DNA of 64,000 bases from Hyparrhenia diplandra (Eukaryota > Streptophyta > Magnoliopsida > Poales > Poaceae). The DNA lies in assembly GCA_015847255.1 (NCBI GenBank), contig JADLZK010010467.1:1-64000 (forward strand), written 5' to 3'. Below, in pieces: positions 1 through 13,299 of the stretch; the first letter of the stretch is position 1; every line of letters begins with the position of its first letter. The notes beneath the pieces were generated by a model, which was not told where the DNA came from, did no database searches, and saw only the letters and a list, made by a program, of their open reading frames with translations. Both the position numbers and the translations under genes were made by a program.

Positions 1-1441
1 AACATTCTATATATATAGAGAGGTGAGTACTGTAGGTACTCCGCCAAGTCCCAACCGAGAGGAGTGTGAAGAGGTTACACGATTTGGGTTTGGGCCCTAG
101 TAGAGCATAACCACTCTCACTAGTTCGGGGTTAGTTATTAATTATCCAAAGCTAAAGTTAGCATGTGATACATGCAAATTCTCTTAGGTGTGTGTGTGTG
201 TGTCTGATCATAGATGATCCGGACGCAAGCATTTCGCCCATTCCCAAAAGTGCGCATATTCGAATAGATTTAAGAAACTACGGCAGGAGGTTGTACAAAT
301 TTCCCACACCGAGTAGGTCGCGGTCTTTTCCCATCTAGGTTTGGTTCCGACAGGCCTAGCGAGATCCCGCACTCGCTATGGTATGCGAACCTGAGACTTA
401 CGTATACTCTCTTACCAGGAGCTTTCGGGGGTCGATCGAGATCACATAGCACCCCGAGGGAAGATCACACTGAGATCCCAGTGGGAAGATCACCCGGCAT
501 GCCAGCAATTTTAATCATTCATATACATAATCTGCGTTCTCAGTGCTTAGCGTGGAAGAACACTTAGCATCCATGCCAACCCCGACCACCTGAAAAGATC
601 ATCTAGCACGTCGTGTCGCCCCCAATAGTACCTGCCTACTTTCGCCAAAACTCCTAGGTATTACCGGCCGCCGTCAATCTAGCGAGAGTGTGATGATCGA
701 TTACGGTAGCTGTGCAGCGTCGTCGTACGCGATGATCACACCAGGTAGATGAGTGCGTGAGGGCACGTCCTTACATGAAGTGAGTTATCCAATACAAAGA
801 AACCCTCTCTAGGCGAATCCTCACAGACGAGCGATCCCATCATGATCACACTTTACAAACTCACTTTTTGTTGATTAAGTCCAATTCTTTTAAAAGCCAT
901 GTCCGCATAAACTTAATAAGTCAAGAAGCTTAGATAATGCGAATGATCATAGAGCATCGAGGTTAGCTCCCAAAAGCTATCATTGTGGGGCTCAGCGACA
1001 ACATTTTAAGGTCAAATTATAATGACATAGACTACGAAGCATGCACATAGCCATGAGCACTCATACGGCTTTGATCTTTATACTTATATCTTATCATCTT
1101 ATTAATTATATTGAGTTACATGGGAATTAGGAAGTGGGGTTAGGGGTAAGGACTTGCCTCTGTCTCTTGACGCAGTATGTCCAAGGTTCTGGGTCACGGT
1201 GCTTCTAACTCCTAGCTTGGTGCTAGTGATGCTTACTTGGATTACGTCGGGGTGGTCGTGTCGGTGACAAGAGCATAAAACACAAACATAACAATCGAGC
1301 AGCGGCGTTCCTACGTGGAGTTAGCTCCATCAAGGGATGGATGGGTTAGCGTATAATAGCGCATCGCGTATGCCTAGGGTTAGAGAGGGGAGGGAAGCAA
1401 TCTAGGGTTAGACACACATAAGCGTATACGTATATTGGGTA
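1..1441. other. Gene-free, repeat-derived stretch
   Basis: No reading frame here resembles a known protein on either strand. The DNA has many short GATC-containing motifs and a GT microsatellite near 187-202. Near 1,340-1,440 it is rich in GGGTTAG and CGTATAC-like words that recur in reverse orientation near 32.3-32.5 kb. It is most likely the non-coding part or LTR of a degenerate LTR retrotransposon; no ends could be found. Confidence 0.4.
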
Positions 1442-1686
1442 CTCCCTACTATCCCATGGAGTTAAGCACTGTTTTGACTTTTTGAACTTCATGTTTTGAC
1501 CATCAGTCTTATTCAAAATATTTTATGTAAATCATAAAAATAAACTAATCAATATTTAAGTATCTTCATCTGATAAAATAGTCGTACCAAAATAGAATTA
1601 TATTTTGTGCAAAATTTGAATAAGGCGAAGCATAGAATAAGATGGCACGTAATGTGGTGACAAACTTCGATTGGGGCAGGAGGGAG
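1442..1686. mobile_element. Stowaway-like MITE (Tc1/mariner class)
   Basis: A non-coding element of about 245 bp whose ends are imperfect inverted repeats (CTCCCTACTATCCC on the left, GGGGCAGGAGGGAG on the right), flanked by TA on both sides. CTCCCTCC-type ends with a TA target-site duplication are the signature of grass Stowaway MITEs. The ends have diverged, so this is an old copy. Confidence 0.7.
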
Positions 1687-1688
1687 TA

Positions 1689-3463
1689 TATTTTTATGTG
1701 TGTAGAAGACATCGTATAGCACGTTGATGCATGTGTTATGGAATCCACACATACACGCGAGTATCGGCTAGGTTAGAGGGTTAGACATGCATAGGTAAAC
1801 TTAATAGGTACATATGTTTTACATATACATACACTTATGTCCTTAGCCATTTTATATCTTTTATGTGTGTATATGTATTTTATATATATGAATACCCATT
1901 CATGCATATCTAGCATGTAGGCTATCTATGTGAAGGTATATTGAGGAAGTATTCATGTATGTGAGGGTGTACATGCATACAGCGAATATCACAGTGCATG
2001 GTGTGGCTAGCGAGAAAAGGGTGACTTGGGTTTCACGAAATCTACGAGCACGATAAATATAATTATAAGCAGGCAAGTAACATACTACTAGAATTTAAAT
2101 GGGCACAAATAATGAAACAAGGGGCATGAATAATTAGGGCATGATTTTATAAGAACTAGGAACTGGAATGGATGGACTTGGAGTTGGAATGGAGGAGATA
2201 TGAATTTCCAAAAGTTTAATAGGAATTTTTATAAATGGAATAAAGTTTAGTAGGAATTTTATAAATGGAATAAACTTTTGGAAATATTTTTCACAGAATT
2301 TTGGGAATAAGAAATGATGTGAAAAAATTGGTGGGAAGGATGTTGGGTGTACCTAGTTTATTTTGGAAAAATTTCCGAAATTTTTCTCTACGATGACTAG
2401 AAAATGTCTCTTTACACTTCCGTGTACACTTCTCCGCATGCGCCTAGCTTACATTACCATTCGGGCTGACGCCATGGTCCAGCCAGCTGAGACGGATGGG
2501 AACGCAGTGTATGCTGTGGACTCGGTCCACCACACGTGAACCGATCTAGGGTCCAGGCTCCTCTCACACTTTATTCCATGTACACCGAGTCCACGTGCAG
2601 GAAGGGAGGGAAGCTTGTGCCTATGACATGTAGGGCCCACGGTAGAGGATAAGGAAGAGGTGTTGTTTTGTTCTAGAATTTGAGGGCCCGATGACCCTCA
2701 GCTTTAGATACTACAAGATGCGTGCGCGGCGTGATCCAACTACATATTAGACTCCAAATTTGTTTCCATCGCTAGACACAATCTGATTCCTTTGGAACTG
2801 CACTTCCAAGGAATCAATTGCTGATAGGCAAAGTGATTAACTGCCGACGCTGGAACCAACATCGGTGTTCACCTTGGACGACAGTTTATCGGCTCGAACA
2901 ATTTGCATCGATCCAACACGAGAGCTCGTAGAACCTGTCGTCCGCGAGCAGCTGGATACATACGCGAAGTCGCCAACGACCTGTGCATCATCCTCGTAGG
3001 CTCGTACAGCTGCACCCAGCAGCCGCGGGATGTGGAGAAGATATTTGTAGATCTCTTTGTTTTTGCTTTCTATAATAGGACCCTGTATTTTTAGGTACGT
3101 ATGGATTTGAGAAAACAATGTATTTTGTTATGTAACCGGACACGTATGGATTTGAGAAACAACCGGACAATAATATTGAAATAACCGAGTTACATAAAGG
3201 ACCCTGGAACCTGAGTACGTGTAGATATATGGAAAAGTTATCGGAATTGAATTGGTATAGTCCTTCAGGGCCACGGAGAACTTCCGTGTAGAAAAATAAC
3301 CGGACTTGCAGGATAGATATGGATATGGGCAGACGGAAATTTTAGGGTCAAGAAATTTTTCTTTATTAGTACTCATAGAATACGCGCTCGCGTCTGCGAA
3401 ACGGGATGTATAAATTGATGTGTTATACAAGTTTATCTTACGTCCCACTTTCGCCGCTACCAC
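1689..3463. other. Gene-free AT-rich stretch
   Basis: No convincing gene was found. At 1,800-2,000 the DNA is rich in TATAC/GTATA words. At 2,200-2,290 a phrase around 'aggaattttataaatggaata' words occurs twice close together. At 3,095-3,165 the phrase 'cgtatggatttgagaaa' occurs twice. Short frames here do not match known proteins. Confidence 0.4.
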
Positions 3464-3730
3464 CGCCACCACCTTCCCGGTGCGTGACACAACCATGTCC
3501 GCTCATGTCCTTGGCTTCCTGTCCTTGGTCTCCCTCTCAAGTCTCTTGGTCGCCTAGTTGTTATCCCGCCACCACCTTTCCGGTCGCGGACACAACAATG
3601 TCCGGCTCATGACCTGCTTGTTATCCCGCCACCACCTTCCGGTCGCGGACACTAACCATGTCCAGTCATGTCCTCGCTTCCTTTGTCTTTTGGTCTCCTC
3701 TCAAGTCTCTTTGTCGCCTCGTTGTTATCC
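3464..3730. repeat. Tandem array of three variable-length units
   Basis: Three head-to-tail units begin with CGCCACCACCTT and end with GTTATCC: 3,464-3,566 (103 bp), 3,567-3,626 (60 bp) and 3,627-3,730 (104 bp). The middle unit lacks the internal segment containing 'ctctcaagtctct' that both outer units carry. The units differ by scattered substitutions, so the array is not recent. Confidence 0.8.
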
Positions 3731-6559
3731 GGCGTGATTTCCCATGGTGACACGACAATTGAGGTTACACATTTGAGGTCGCGACAGCGACCTTTCATAA
3801 GCCATGTGGGACTAATACAACAAACAAAAACATACAAAATATACTTGCAGTGCCAAGATAACAAACAAACGGATCAAGACAGTTTGGGCTCACGTGCTAG
3901 GCTACGTGCTCGCGAACTCGCTTTTGCCTTGTGCCGTGGCTCGATCTGACTGAAATTTTGGGTGAACACATGTCTTGCCAACCATAATGATGTTTTTACG
4001 TTTAAAAGTTTGAAGTATTTGGGCTAAATAAACGCCAGATCTATATGCGAATACCCTACCAGATATATGGCGCAAATACCTTTTCATAGTATTTTTTTCC
4101 TGCCAATTGTAACAATGATCTTTTCCGAAGCTGTAGAGATAAATAACATCACTTTGTGTTCTAGTGGTGTGGTGAAAACTCTGTGCACAAAATTTCGAAC
4201 CACGGCATTGATTTTTTTGGCTTTTTCCTTCCCTGCTCCGACGGATTAGCAAAAGCAGCGGGGCCGTGACGGCTGACCGCGACCGCAGCTTGGTTCGATA
4301 TTAGTTGATTGCTTGTGGGTTTTTTTTCCTTGCCTGTGCAGTGGCGGGTTCGTTGCAGTGGTTGACGCAAACCGGACATGACATGACCAGTGGGCTTTAG
4401 GCCACTGAAGGCCCATATATAAAAGCAGACAGAAAATAGGTATAGAAGTAAAATATCTGACCCAGAAAATCCGTCTGCCTTTTGTACCGGTTCCTTCCCG
4501 TACGTTTGTGAGCCAGCCCAACAGGTCGACAGACCAATCTCTATGTAGGCCCATGATCTTCACGGTGCTCTTACCGAGTACGTACCCGAACCATACGAGG
4601 CAAGAGGCTGTGGCCCGCAGCGGACTGTTTCTACCCAACGTCCGCGCGTCCGCTCGCCCACGACGCGCCAGGAGAAGCTCCGATCCTGTCGCCCAAGTGC
4701 AGATCACGCAGCTGCCGTGAGGGGAGGGATGCACCTGCTCCTCCGCAGACCGACTGCCGGGAGGAGGCCTCGCCCGCTTCCGCGACTCCGGACGCGTGCT
4801 GCTCGCGCCGGCCTCGAAGGCAGGGGAGAGAGCAGGGGAGATGCGCAGCTTGCCAGCTTCGACGATTCTCGGCTTGCCCTCTAACGCGTCTGCCTACATT
4901 GCTATGATGCGCAGCTGCGGCTCCCTCGTCGGCGGCTCCCATGCGGGCGGACTCTTCCCCGGCCGAGGCTTGCCCGGATAAGTCAACTGCAGTCTGCGCC
5001 TTATGTTTGCTGCTTTGCTCCAACAGGCAAAACAGTGTCCTAGCTAGCTAGCTTTGCATTTACGTGAGAATGCAAATGTCAGTGCCCTATTGTCAAAAGG
5101 TTTAAAATTTGTTGTCATCGGATATCCCAATTATGAAGGTATGCCATGAATTAAATTCTTGCATTACTACATCGACGCAAGTTATAATGGAAGATTTAAT
5201 AATAATTGTTGCCACAAGCATCTCTTTTTCTTAGCTCTAAACTTTATATTCATTATCCCTTTTATGATGGACATATGTTACAAATATTATTGATGTATAT
5301 AAAAAATTTTGACGGTTATCTCAAGCATTCTTTTCATATGTTATAAATCTAAGTATTTTTAAACATAATAGTGTATTTTTTTCCGCTGCGAACGCGGGGG
5401 GCATATTTCCGTGACACTTGAATTCATATAATATGATCATTATTATTTTCCTTCATTGATAGAGATTGTTCGGTCTGAAGTTCTGAACGTTGTGCAACAA
5501 TTTTGATCTGAATTTCCAATATATAGGTTCCACGTAGCACTTCAGTTTTTCAATATAGGTTTCATGTAGCACTCTAGTCTCTTGGAATAAAAGATCAGCT
5601 TCACATACTTGCTTTTGATTTGTCTTTTGGTTTATATACAACAGCTACCACTATTGTTTTATATCTATCAACTGTTTTGTTATCAAAAACTGTTGCTATG
5701 AACTCTGGACTTTCAATGAAATCAATCTTGATACATCCTGTTTCCAGTCTCAAATCGGAACAAGTAACATGATCAACTATGACGTACACACAAGCATAAT
5801 CCACAATCCACATATTGTATAGTAAATGACACAAGCTAACATCCACAATTCTTTTTTATATATACACGTACAGTTGGATCTAGACAAAACGTACACAACT
5901 CATATGGATTAAAAAAATGTTTTATGTTATCTCTCTTTTTTTTTTTCCTTACTTTCAGTTTCTCTCGGCCTCCCATTATCCAGTACCATTATCACGAAGC
6001 AACGCACACCTTGGGACTTTGGCCTCAACGCAGTTCCTTCTGCTCGGCGATGCTAGTCCTGTGCCAACGTCTGTGCCGATCGCCACCCCTGCGCACGCCC
6101 CCTCCCCAATGCCTTCCGACGGCCTCCAGCGCCACAAAGAGGAGTTGCGCCGCCTCCGCTCCCAAACGGCCTCTGCTAGCCATGGCATGTGCGCTGACGC
6201 TATGTTTTTTTGGCTTCTTCCACTTTCCATCGTGTGATCCCAAACTCTAGAAAGGTCCGAGGAGCAACGCCGCAAATGGAGTCCCCACAACACCAATATG
6301 CCTGCTACAACGGGGTTTAAGATCAATAACCTGATTATTTGCAGTTCAAAAAATTCAACGATTATGTTTTGTGTTCCAACGCCGTGAACCGACTTTATAT
6401 CATGCCTTGACACACGCTCTAATGGCCATTAAGGAGGCGCTGTAGATTAATTATTATGTCATGTTTCTTTGTTGATCTTTTAAAGTTTTTGTTTTTCATA
6501 GCATTGCTATAACCGGTACAGGCTTTAAAAAGTAGGATCATGGAAACAATCTTTACTTT
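3731..6559. other. No recognisable gene; GC-rich islands at 4.6-5.0 and 6.0-6.3 kb
   Basis: The islands at about 4,600-4,980 and 6,000-6,250 are GC-rich and open in several frames on both strands, as expected of grass first exons or captured gene pieces, but no protein family could be recognised. The DNA between them (5.0-5.95 kb) is AT-rich and featureless apart from a poly-T run near 5,938. Confidence 0.35.
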
Positions 6560-8140
6560 AAAATTAGAAACAGAGACAAATATTCAGCTTATTACAGCAT
6601 TGGGTGAGATGCACCCATCGAAAAGTTCATGGAAGAGGTGTTGTTGTTCGGACTTCGGTCACGGGGCTGTCTGTCCGTCGTTCGTCGTCTCCACGCCGCT
6701 CGAGGGAATCAGAGAGGGAGAGGGATGGGAGTTGGCCGGTGACCGGCGGGTGGCAGGTTGCGGCGTGGCGTGCTGGGCGGATGCGGCGGCGGCGGTGCAA
6801 GGGCGAAGGTGGAGTGGTGGCGAGCTGGCGGCGGTGGTGCGCGGCGGTGGCGGCGTGCTGAGCAGAGAGGGGAGCGGTGGTGGGGCGGCGCGGCGTGGCT
6901 GGTGTTGCGGTGCGGCGGCGGACGCGTCCACGACAAGCGGGCGGGCATGGCGGCGCTCGGTGGCGCGGCAGGGGCGCGGCGTGCGGTGGAGCAGGGGAGG
7001 AGAGCAGCGGGTGACCTGGGCGGCGGCGGTGAGCGGCGGACGCAGCAGCGGCACCGGCGGCGTGACGAGGCGCGCGGCGTTCACTTGGCGCGGAACGCGT
7101 CGGCGTCCTCCGGTCCAGTCCCAGAGGCAGGGCAAGGGCGAAGGGGAGGAGGCAGGATCATAGTATCACGCAAGCCTCGTCTCGTCCGTTCTCCCTCAGT
7201 TCCGAGCCCCGGGGCGGTCTCTGGCGTCCATGGCCGGCTATTTATAGCCGCGGCGGAGGGGCTTGACGCCCGAGATATTTTCCGGCGGTGGTCATATTTT
7301 CCGGCAGCTTGGCTGTGCTCCAGCGGTGCTCGTCGGAGCAGGGGCGAGGCTCTAGCTGGGCTGACGGGACAGGTCATGGCAGCAGCGCCATTGATGGCGG
7401 CTTGACGCGGTGGTAGTCTGGCGGACGAGCTGGCGCTCGCGAGGCGGGGATGCGCAGGGTGATGCGACTGCTCGTCTGCGGGTCGTCCGGAGTCCGGACC
7501 ACTGTGCCATGGTCGTCGGTGCTGCGCGGCGCGTGCTGCTCGTGCGGACAGGCAGGCGGCAGCGGGCTGGTAGCGAACTGGCGTCGACGTGAGCTGGTGC
7601 TTGAGCTGGCGGGATGGCTCATCGCCATTAATGCCGAGGTCAGCGGGGCAACTGTTCATCTGTCGACGGCACAGTGCAACGGCAGCAGTCTGCGTGGAGA
7701 AGAGAAGCAGAGCCGCAGAGGTAGGGGAAAGGATAAAAGGTAGAAGGTGGGACTTTACAGGTGGGGCCTGCTCGTCATAGAAAGAAGAAGAGAGAAGCCA
7801 TGCTACTGCTGGTCTTGGCGGAGTGGCCCGGAGAGCTTGAGCTGGGCTCTCGCGCGTGGCTGGGCCAGCAAGGAGGAAACGGAAAGATTAGCCCGTCACC
7901 TATTTTCCATTTCCTTTCTATTTTCCCCTTTCTTTTCCTAAGCCGCACTTGTATATGGATGTAAGTTGAGAGTATACACGTATACATTTATGCTTGTGTA
8001 TAGGTATATATGCACACTAATATTGAACATGTCCTCTCATGTATATGTTTGAGTGTACTCGTAGGTACATATATATTCTGCCTATATAGCTACGCATATA
8101 TGTATACATGTGTGATGATATTTCTTTATTTCCCTAGAAA
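6560..8140 (-). mobile_element. LTR-like or promoter-like block on the minus strand
   Basis: Read on the minus strand, an AT-rich leader with 'ggaaatggaaaa' words (about 7,960-7,880) is followed by GC-rich DNA, then a TATA box (7,239-7,246), then a long GC-rich leader with no conserved protein. This is the layout of a grass Ty3/gypsy LTR (U3, TATA, R/U5). A similar leader lies in plus orientation near 31,720-31,990. No TG...CA ends or second LTR were found. It could instead be the promoter and first exon of a lost gene. Confidence 0.35.
7239..7246 (-). promoter_or_regulatory. TATA box (TATAAATA)
   Basis: The minus strand reads GCTATAAATAGCC inside very GC-rich DNA, a strong plant core-promoter match. 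It would drive minus-strand transcription of the LTR-like block. Confidence 0.5.
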
Positions 8141-9998
8141 AATAAACTAAGTATTTTTATGTGAGATGGAAATTCGATGGTGGTTGATAGATCAAGGGAA
8201 GGTCTAGGAGAATTATTTTCTGTGGGTGGGGGGGGGGGACAAGAGATGATTATCTAATGCCAACGTAAATTTGTAGAGCTCGCAAAGCAAGCAAAGGCAA
8301 ACATTCGATCAATCAAACAAGACCTAGTTTCTATATGGTAAATGCAAGGTTTTCAAAACCGGTTTTTGAGTTGTATGAAAAAAAATAAATTAGGCTTTAG
8401 TTGTAAATGTAAAAGGTTCAAATCTTTTAATGAATTTTAAAAATGATGCAAAAACACTCGGTGTTACAAATCAATTCACTTAGTAGAATCTCGCCCTCGA
8501 GATTCGTGGTAAACTAAAGAGAAAAACTAGAGAAAGATATAAAGGGAGAGAAAAAGAATTTCATTATTTTTGCATGTGGAGATCTAGTGATTTATTCCTC
8601 TTTTACAAAAAGTGATGGGTATGAGATTGATGTATGTGGATGGTGAGATGGCCCCTATCTCATTCGCATCGAGCTTTCCGCGGCATATGCGTTTGGGATG
8701 ATGATCCTAGATGGTGGAATTTATGGCTTTTTTCAAGGTTTCTTGTCTCCCCATCAATGGAGGTGGAGTAGTTTTTAGTTTACTTTTTGTAATGAGAGGA
8801 TGTAACTTGCTTTTGGTATTAATAGAATTTTTCCTTATCACAAAAAATGAAGGAGGGTTAGAAATTTCCTAACGGTGCTATTCCCAGGAGTCTTCAATCT
8901 TCTCGTTGTTAGGGAAGTCTTGTTCTTGATAATTGTTGAATTTGTTGCTACCAGCTGCTTCTGTTCCACCCTTATATGCTTCGTCTTGTATCTTTATGTC
9001 CAAACTCTTCCTCGACATCTTTGTCCTTGAAATACTGACTTTTATTAATTTAGGGCTACCCCACTTTAGAAATTTTTGAGTCTCACTGTATTTCAATTTC
9101 TTTGACAATACGATTTCCAGGGTTACAGTCTTCTTCTCCTTGGCTTGATGCATATTACCCTTTTACTTCTTCCTAGGTGCTACCCCACTTAGAAAATTTT
9201 ATGTTCAAGTCTTACATTCGACCGCTTATTTTGGATCGGATGGCACCATTCTCAAGCTTCGCGGGTCCTTCTCGCTAACTTCTTGTTTGGAGGGTGACAT
9301 GTGTGTCTCTTCCAGATGATGGCTCTCGTGAGGTGGTTGATGACATTCCTTGCTTGTGGGACATGGCGTGGCCGGCTTCTTTTTAGGAGCTTCCATGTAG
9401 TGGTCCTAATTGATCTTTGGCTGGTGGAATTGTGCTTACGGCTTCACTATATTTGATAGTCTTGGTCTTCGCGGTGTAGACGATGTCTTCCTTTGCAAGG
9501 CTGGAGGCTTGATGGTGGAGCTGCTCGGGGCTTGGTGAAATCTCATGTTTGGTTTTGGAAATTGATGACACCTTGTTATGCTAATCCTTTGCTCTAAGTG
9601 TGACTTGAGAGATAGGATTGCATGGATGATGTGGAGCATGATGACTGCGAACATGGGCGATGATGATGGGCGGATGGATCGTCGCCAAGTTCGGTTGTCG
9701 GTTTGAAGGACTTGGGAGATCAAGGCAAAGGTATAACTTGATAGGGTTTTATTCGGTGATCAAGACACTATAGAGAGTGTGATCCGTTTGGGATAGATGG
9801 CCGACTATCAAGAGGAATGCCACGGCTAATCCAAAGAGAGAGTACCAGGTTCATGTGAAACCTGCATATGCATTTAGAATCTAGCGACTAACTTCGGCTC
9901 TTGTGATATCGATTCATGATATCGCTAAAACACACGTTTCCTCGGGACACATTTCACGGTTGGGCAAATCCTGGAGACAAAAGGCTTAAACTTGGAAG
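8141..9998. other. Retroelement debris without an intact gene
   Basis: The stretch has a short G run at 8,227-8,239 and a 'ctcgccctcgagatt' motif near 8,491; a similar 'ctcgcctccgagatt' motif lies beside the integrase relic at about 12,116. Minus-strand frames at 8,878-9,153 and 9,383-9,723 are charged and proline/serine-rich. They could be gag-like remains of a Ty3/gypsy element, but nothing diagnostic such as a CCHC zinc knuckle is visible. A short palindrome (GATATCGATTCATGATATCG) sits near 9,908. Confidence 0.3.
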
Positions 9999-9999
9999 A

Positions 10000-11010
10000 T
10001 GGAAAAGCGGCGGCGGGCGCTGAAGGAAGCTTTCAATACACGCAGACGCCATGGCCGGCTGGCGCTGCGCGTCCGCGGGCTAGTGTTGAGTTCAAATCGA
10101 CGCTGCCGACGCTGGCCGAATCGACGCTGTGTCCGGTGCCGTATAAGTGGTCGCATTTTTGGCGATTCTGAACGGGCGCCGACGCTGGGCGCGTGGCCCG
10201 GCCGCGTGCCGTCACGCAGCCCGTGAGAAGGTGTCGAGGACCCTCGCCTCGGCTGACGCGGGCGCCGGGCGCGTCCGCAGCAGCTGCCTCGGCGCTGCGG
10301 GTTTTTGCCGCGCTGTCCCGGCGTGGAGGACTCGCGCCATGCCCGCTGCAGCGCCTTCCGTGGGCGCTTTGAACCAATGGCTCTATTTCGACTCTGTGGT
10401 CTATAAATAGATGGTTGGCCGGCTCATTTGTTCCTCTCTTGTACGCTTTTTAACACTTCTCTCCTTGCTTGTGAGCTTGAGATACTCCCTCCACTCATCT
10501 CTTCATCCTAATCTCAAATCTTGGGTGAGATTGAGAGATTGAAGTGCATTTGCTTGGTAGCTTTGCATCTAGAGTCACTTCATCCTGAGGAGCCGGTGGG
10601 ATTTTGTTTCTCTTGGGAATTTGTTTGGCCCTAGCGGCTTAGAGGTTGAGGCGGTGTTAAGCTCGATTGAGCTTGTTCGAGGCCACACCTGGGTGGACTT
10701 GTGAGGGGTCGCTCCTTTACCTCATGGGAGATTCGTGAAAGGGAGCACTCAGTGGATTGCTCGTGGCTTGTGAACTCTCTTGTGATTGGTGTGCTTGAGC
10801 TCCCACCGACGGCACCGCGCCATTGCTTAGCAACCATCAAGTGCGTGATCGCCACAACGCACCGTGCCAAGCAAGCACGTGAACCCCGAAAAATCATCGT
10901 ATCAATCTTGTTCGTGCTCGCTGGAGATTTATATTGATCACGTGTGATTGGCTTCCCCACCTCTAAGCACGCCGACGCCGCCGTATCGATCACTCATTCT
11001 CTAGTATTTA
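10000..11010 (+). mobile_element. LTR-like segment with TATA box
   Basis: A GC-rich block (10,000-10,380) leads into a TATA box (TATAAATA, 10,402-10,409). After it comes a leader with the words typical of grass gypsy LTR U5 regions ('gcttggtagctttgcatct', 'ctagcggcttagaggttgag'). No coding domain follows, so it is best read as a solo or truncated LTR. Ends were not defined. Confidence 0.4.
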
Positions 11011-12059
11011 CATTTGATATACCATGGCAGCTTTGCTTGGATTTGTTCCAGCCGACCCAGTAGCCCAGCCCAAGGTGGTAAATCAACCTTATCTTGTCCA
11101 CCTAGGAGTAAATTCAGCAACCTAGCACTTTGTGTGAACTTATATTAGAATACTTTATATTTTACGACGTGGCTTTGCATAGCTAGTTTGTAGCTCTATA
11201 TTTGCTTAGCCATCTTATTTACTAACCTCCTTGCCAAGTGTTGTTTTGTATAATTTTTAATAAGGCTATTCACCCATTCTAGCTATTAGGACCTTTCACT
11301 TGGTTGGTTTGTGCGGGTGGCTCGGTATTTGCATTTGCGAGGTGTTGTTAGGGTGATGGTTGTCTCAGGAAAGTTTGACGGGTTTTACCGGGCGTAGTAG
11401 TGTGTCCGGAAGGAAGTGGCTTCAATGGTGGGGTGAGGTGGTTTATGGCTTTTATTGAGGTGATGTGGTCGAGGGGTGGTGGGGGTGTGGTAAACATGGA
11501 GGGATGGTGGTGGTCGATATGCGTTGTGGTGGTCTTTATTGTCTTGTGGTTTTGCTCATAAGTCTTTGTGCCTTGATGAGGAACTTCTTGGTTTTGGTCT
11601 TCTTTGTGGGTGTAGTGTGGTATTGGGAATTCCACTCTCTTCTTCTTTGTTAGCTTGATAATTCTTGGGAAGCCCTTTTGGTGTCCTCATATTTCTTCCT
11701 ATGTCTTGTGATCTTGTCTTTCATTCTTGTAAAGTCTTTGGGTAGCTTCGGTGCTTCTTTCTTTCGATGGAAACATTATTTTGGTCTCCCTCTTGATGTC
11801 TTCAGTGACCTTCATCTTGTAGTCATTATCACTAGCTTCTTTTTGGGCTTGATGGGGTGGTTGACTCTTGAATGTTGGGGCTTATTATGTGGGTGACCAC
11901 AATGAAAGCTCACTTGTCTATATCATTCATCTAAACAACATACAATCGTCCGCGCAATCATACACTAAGCAAAAGAAAAGAAAATGAGTATTAACATAAC
12001 AGTACACCATCAGAAATAAAATAAATCTAAAATGCTTTAAAAACAAATCAATTTTGACA
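11011..12059. other. Gene-free, low-complexity G/T-rich stretch
   Basis: From 11,280 to 11,900 the plus strand is dominated by GGTGG, CTT and TTG words. Open frames there have skewed composition (Leu, Phe, Val on the plus strand; His, Thr, Pro on the minus strand) and match nothing known. On the minus strand this lies just downstream of the Ty3/gypsy integrase relic and could be that element's 3' region. Confidence 0.3.
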
Positions 12060-12610
12060 AATTTTAAAACTTGCAAACTTTTAGGGAGTTACAACTCTAC
12101 ACTTTAAAGAAAATCTCGCCTCCGAGATTTTGTTGTGCTTACTCAAAATAGTCTGCAGATATGTCTTTCTAAATTCCTCTTCTTTTTCCCCAAGAAGCCT
12201 CTCCCTATGAATACGATTCCACTGAACTTTGCACATCTTTATAACTCGGCTTCTAGTGACTCTTTTCAACTATCTCTAAATATTTTATTGAAAATTCCTC
12301 ATATGTGATTCGCTTATCATGCCATCTTTTTGTTATGTCTTTGTAAATCTTGGAGTTGTGATGAGACTTTTTTTCTCTCCATTCTTGTAGCTTAGATATT
12401 CTCGCCCGGCTAGGTGGAGATCCATGTTCCATTTCTTTATTGCCCAATGATGTTGAATTTCAATTGACGCACAAGTAACATGTTTTTCCATATAGTAGTT
12501 GATAAGGTGACATGCCTATGGATGTCTTGAGTGCAGGTTGGTAAGCCCAAAGTACACCTGGAAGCTTGTCCTTCCATGCTTTGAATGGACCAAGCCCACA
12601 TGCAAAAACC
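12060..12610 (-). pseudogene. Ty3/gypsy retrotransposon integrase C-terminal relic
   Basis: The minus strand around 12,580-12,480 reads WKDKLPGVLWAYQPALKTS then IGMSPYQLLYGKTCY. This is the highly conserved end of the plant Ty3/gypsy integrase core (consensus W...LP..LWAYRTA.KT.IG.TP..LVYG). In other frames it continues with HHWAIKKWNMDL and then KIYKDITKRWHDKRI, the segment just before the integrase C-terminal region. The frame is broken by stops and shifts. No reverse transcriptase or protease was found nearby. Integrase inserts the element's cDNA into host DNA; this copy cannot function. The match to the family is strong, but the element's limits are unknown. Confidence 0.8.
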
Positions 12611-13299
12611 ACATAGTTCACACCATGTTAGTCATAAACAACGGTGAAACAACGCATAACAACACAAAAGTTCTTGATAATGAGATAAATAAAAACGATC
12701 AAGTTGGATCGTGATAATTAGCCAACCGTGATTCTTTGATTGGCTAGAGTCAAGGTGATTTGAGTTGTTGTTTGTCTTCTATCACGGATACTTGTCGTAT
12801 AGTTTCTTTAAAAATATAGCTTTTTTACCATATAGTTTCTTTCAAAAAAAAAAAAAAAAAGCCTTATGTGCTTGCATCTTAAGATTGGCATACTTAGCAT
12901 CGACTATTACTGACCCGGTAAATTACGGCTAAATCACTTAAAAATCTTCAAAAAACGGTCGAGAAGGGGGCACAATTGTTTTCACTTTTTGTTTCAAATT
13001 ATTTTTTACCATTATGATTTTAGGTGTTTTCGGGTTTTCACTACTATTTCAGTTTAGGTATGAAAATTGGAAAAAAAAAAAACTCAAAATACCTTCAAGA
13101 TATAGTAAATTATCATTTTCGTTTTCATCGCTATGTGTTAGTTTTTTAAAATCATTTCTGGTGGTTTGCAAACTCATTTATGCCATATGATCCAAACAAA
13201 AATGGCAGATTCTAGAACTTTATTTTTGTGCTCATTCGCTTGGTGCTTCACGGTGAAACCGTGAGACCTGGAGTCAAGACCGCCGGGAGTGTCAACACT
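12611..13299. other. Gene-free AT-rich spacer
   Basis: The stretch is AT-rich with an A-run near 12,847-12,860. The phrase 'tatagtttctttaaaaa' and a variant are repeated near 12,798 and 12,833. No gene was seen. Confidence 0.4.

Noticed and set aside
6540..7405. Long overlapping open frames on both strands at 6.5-7.4 kb read as Gly/Arg/Ala-rich proteins
   Set aside because: The DNA is extremely GC-rich, which keeps all frames open. No domain is visible, and a minus-strand TATA box lies inside the plus-strand frame, so an LTR or promoter is more likely.
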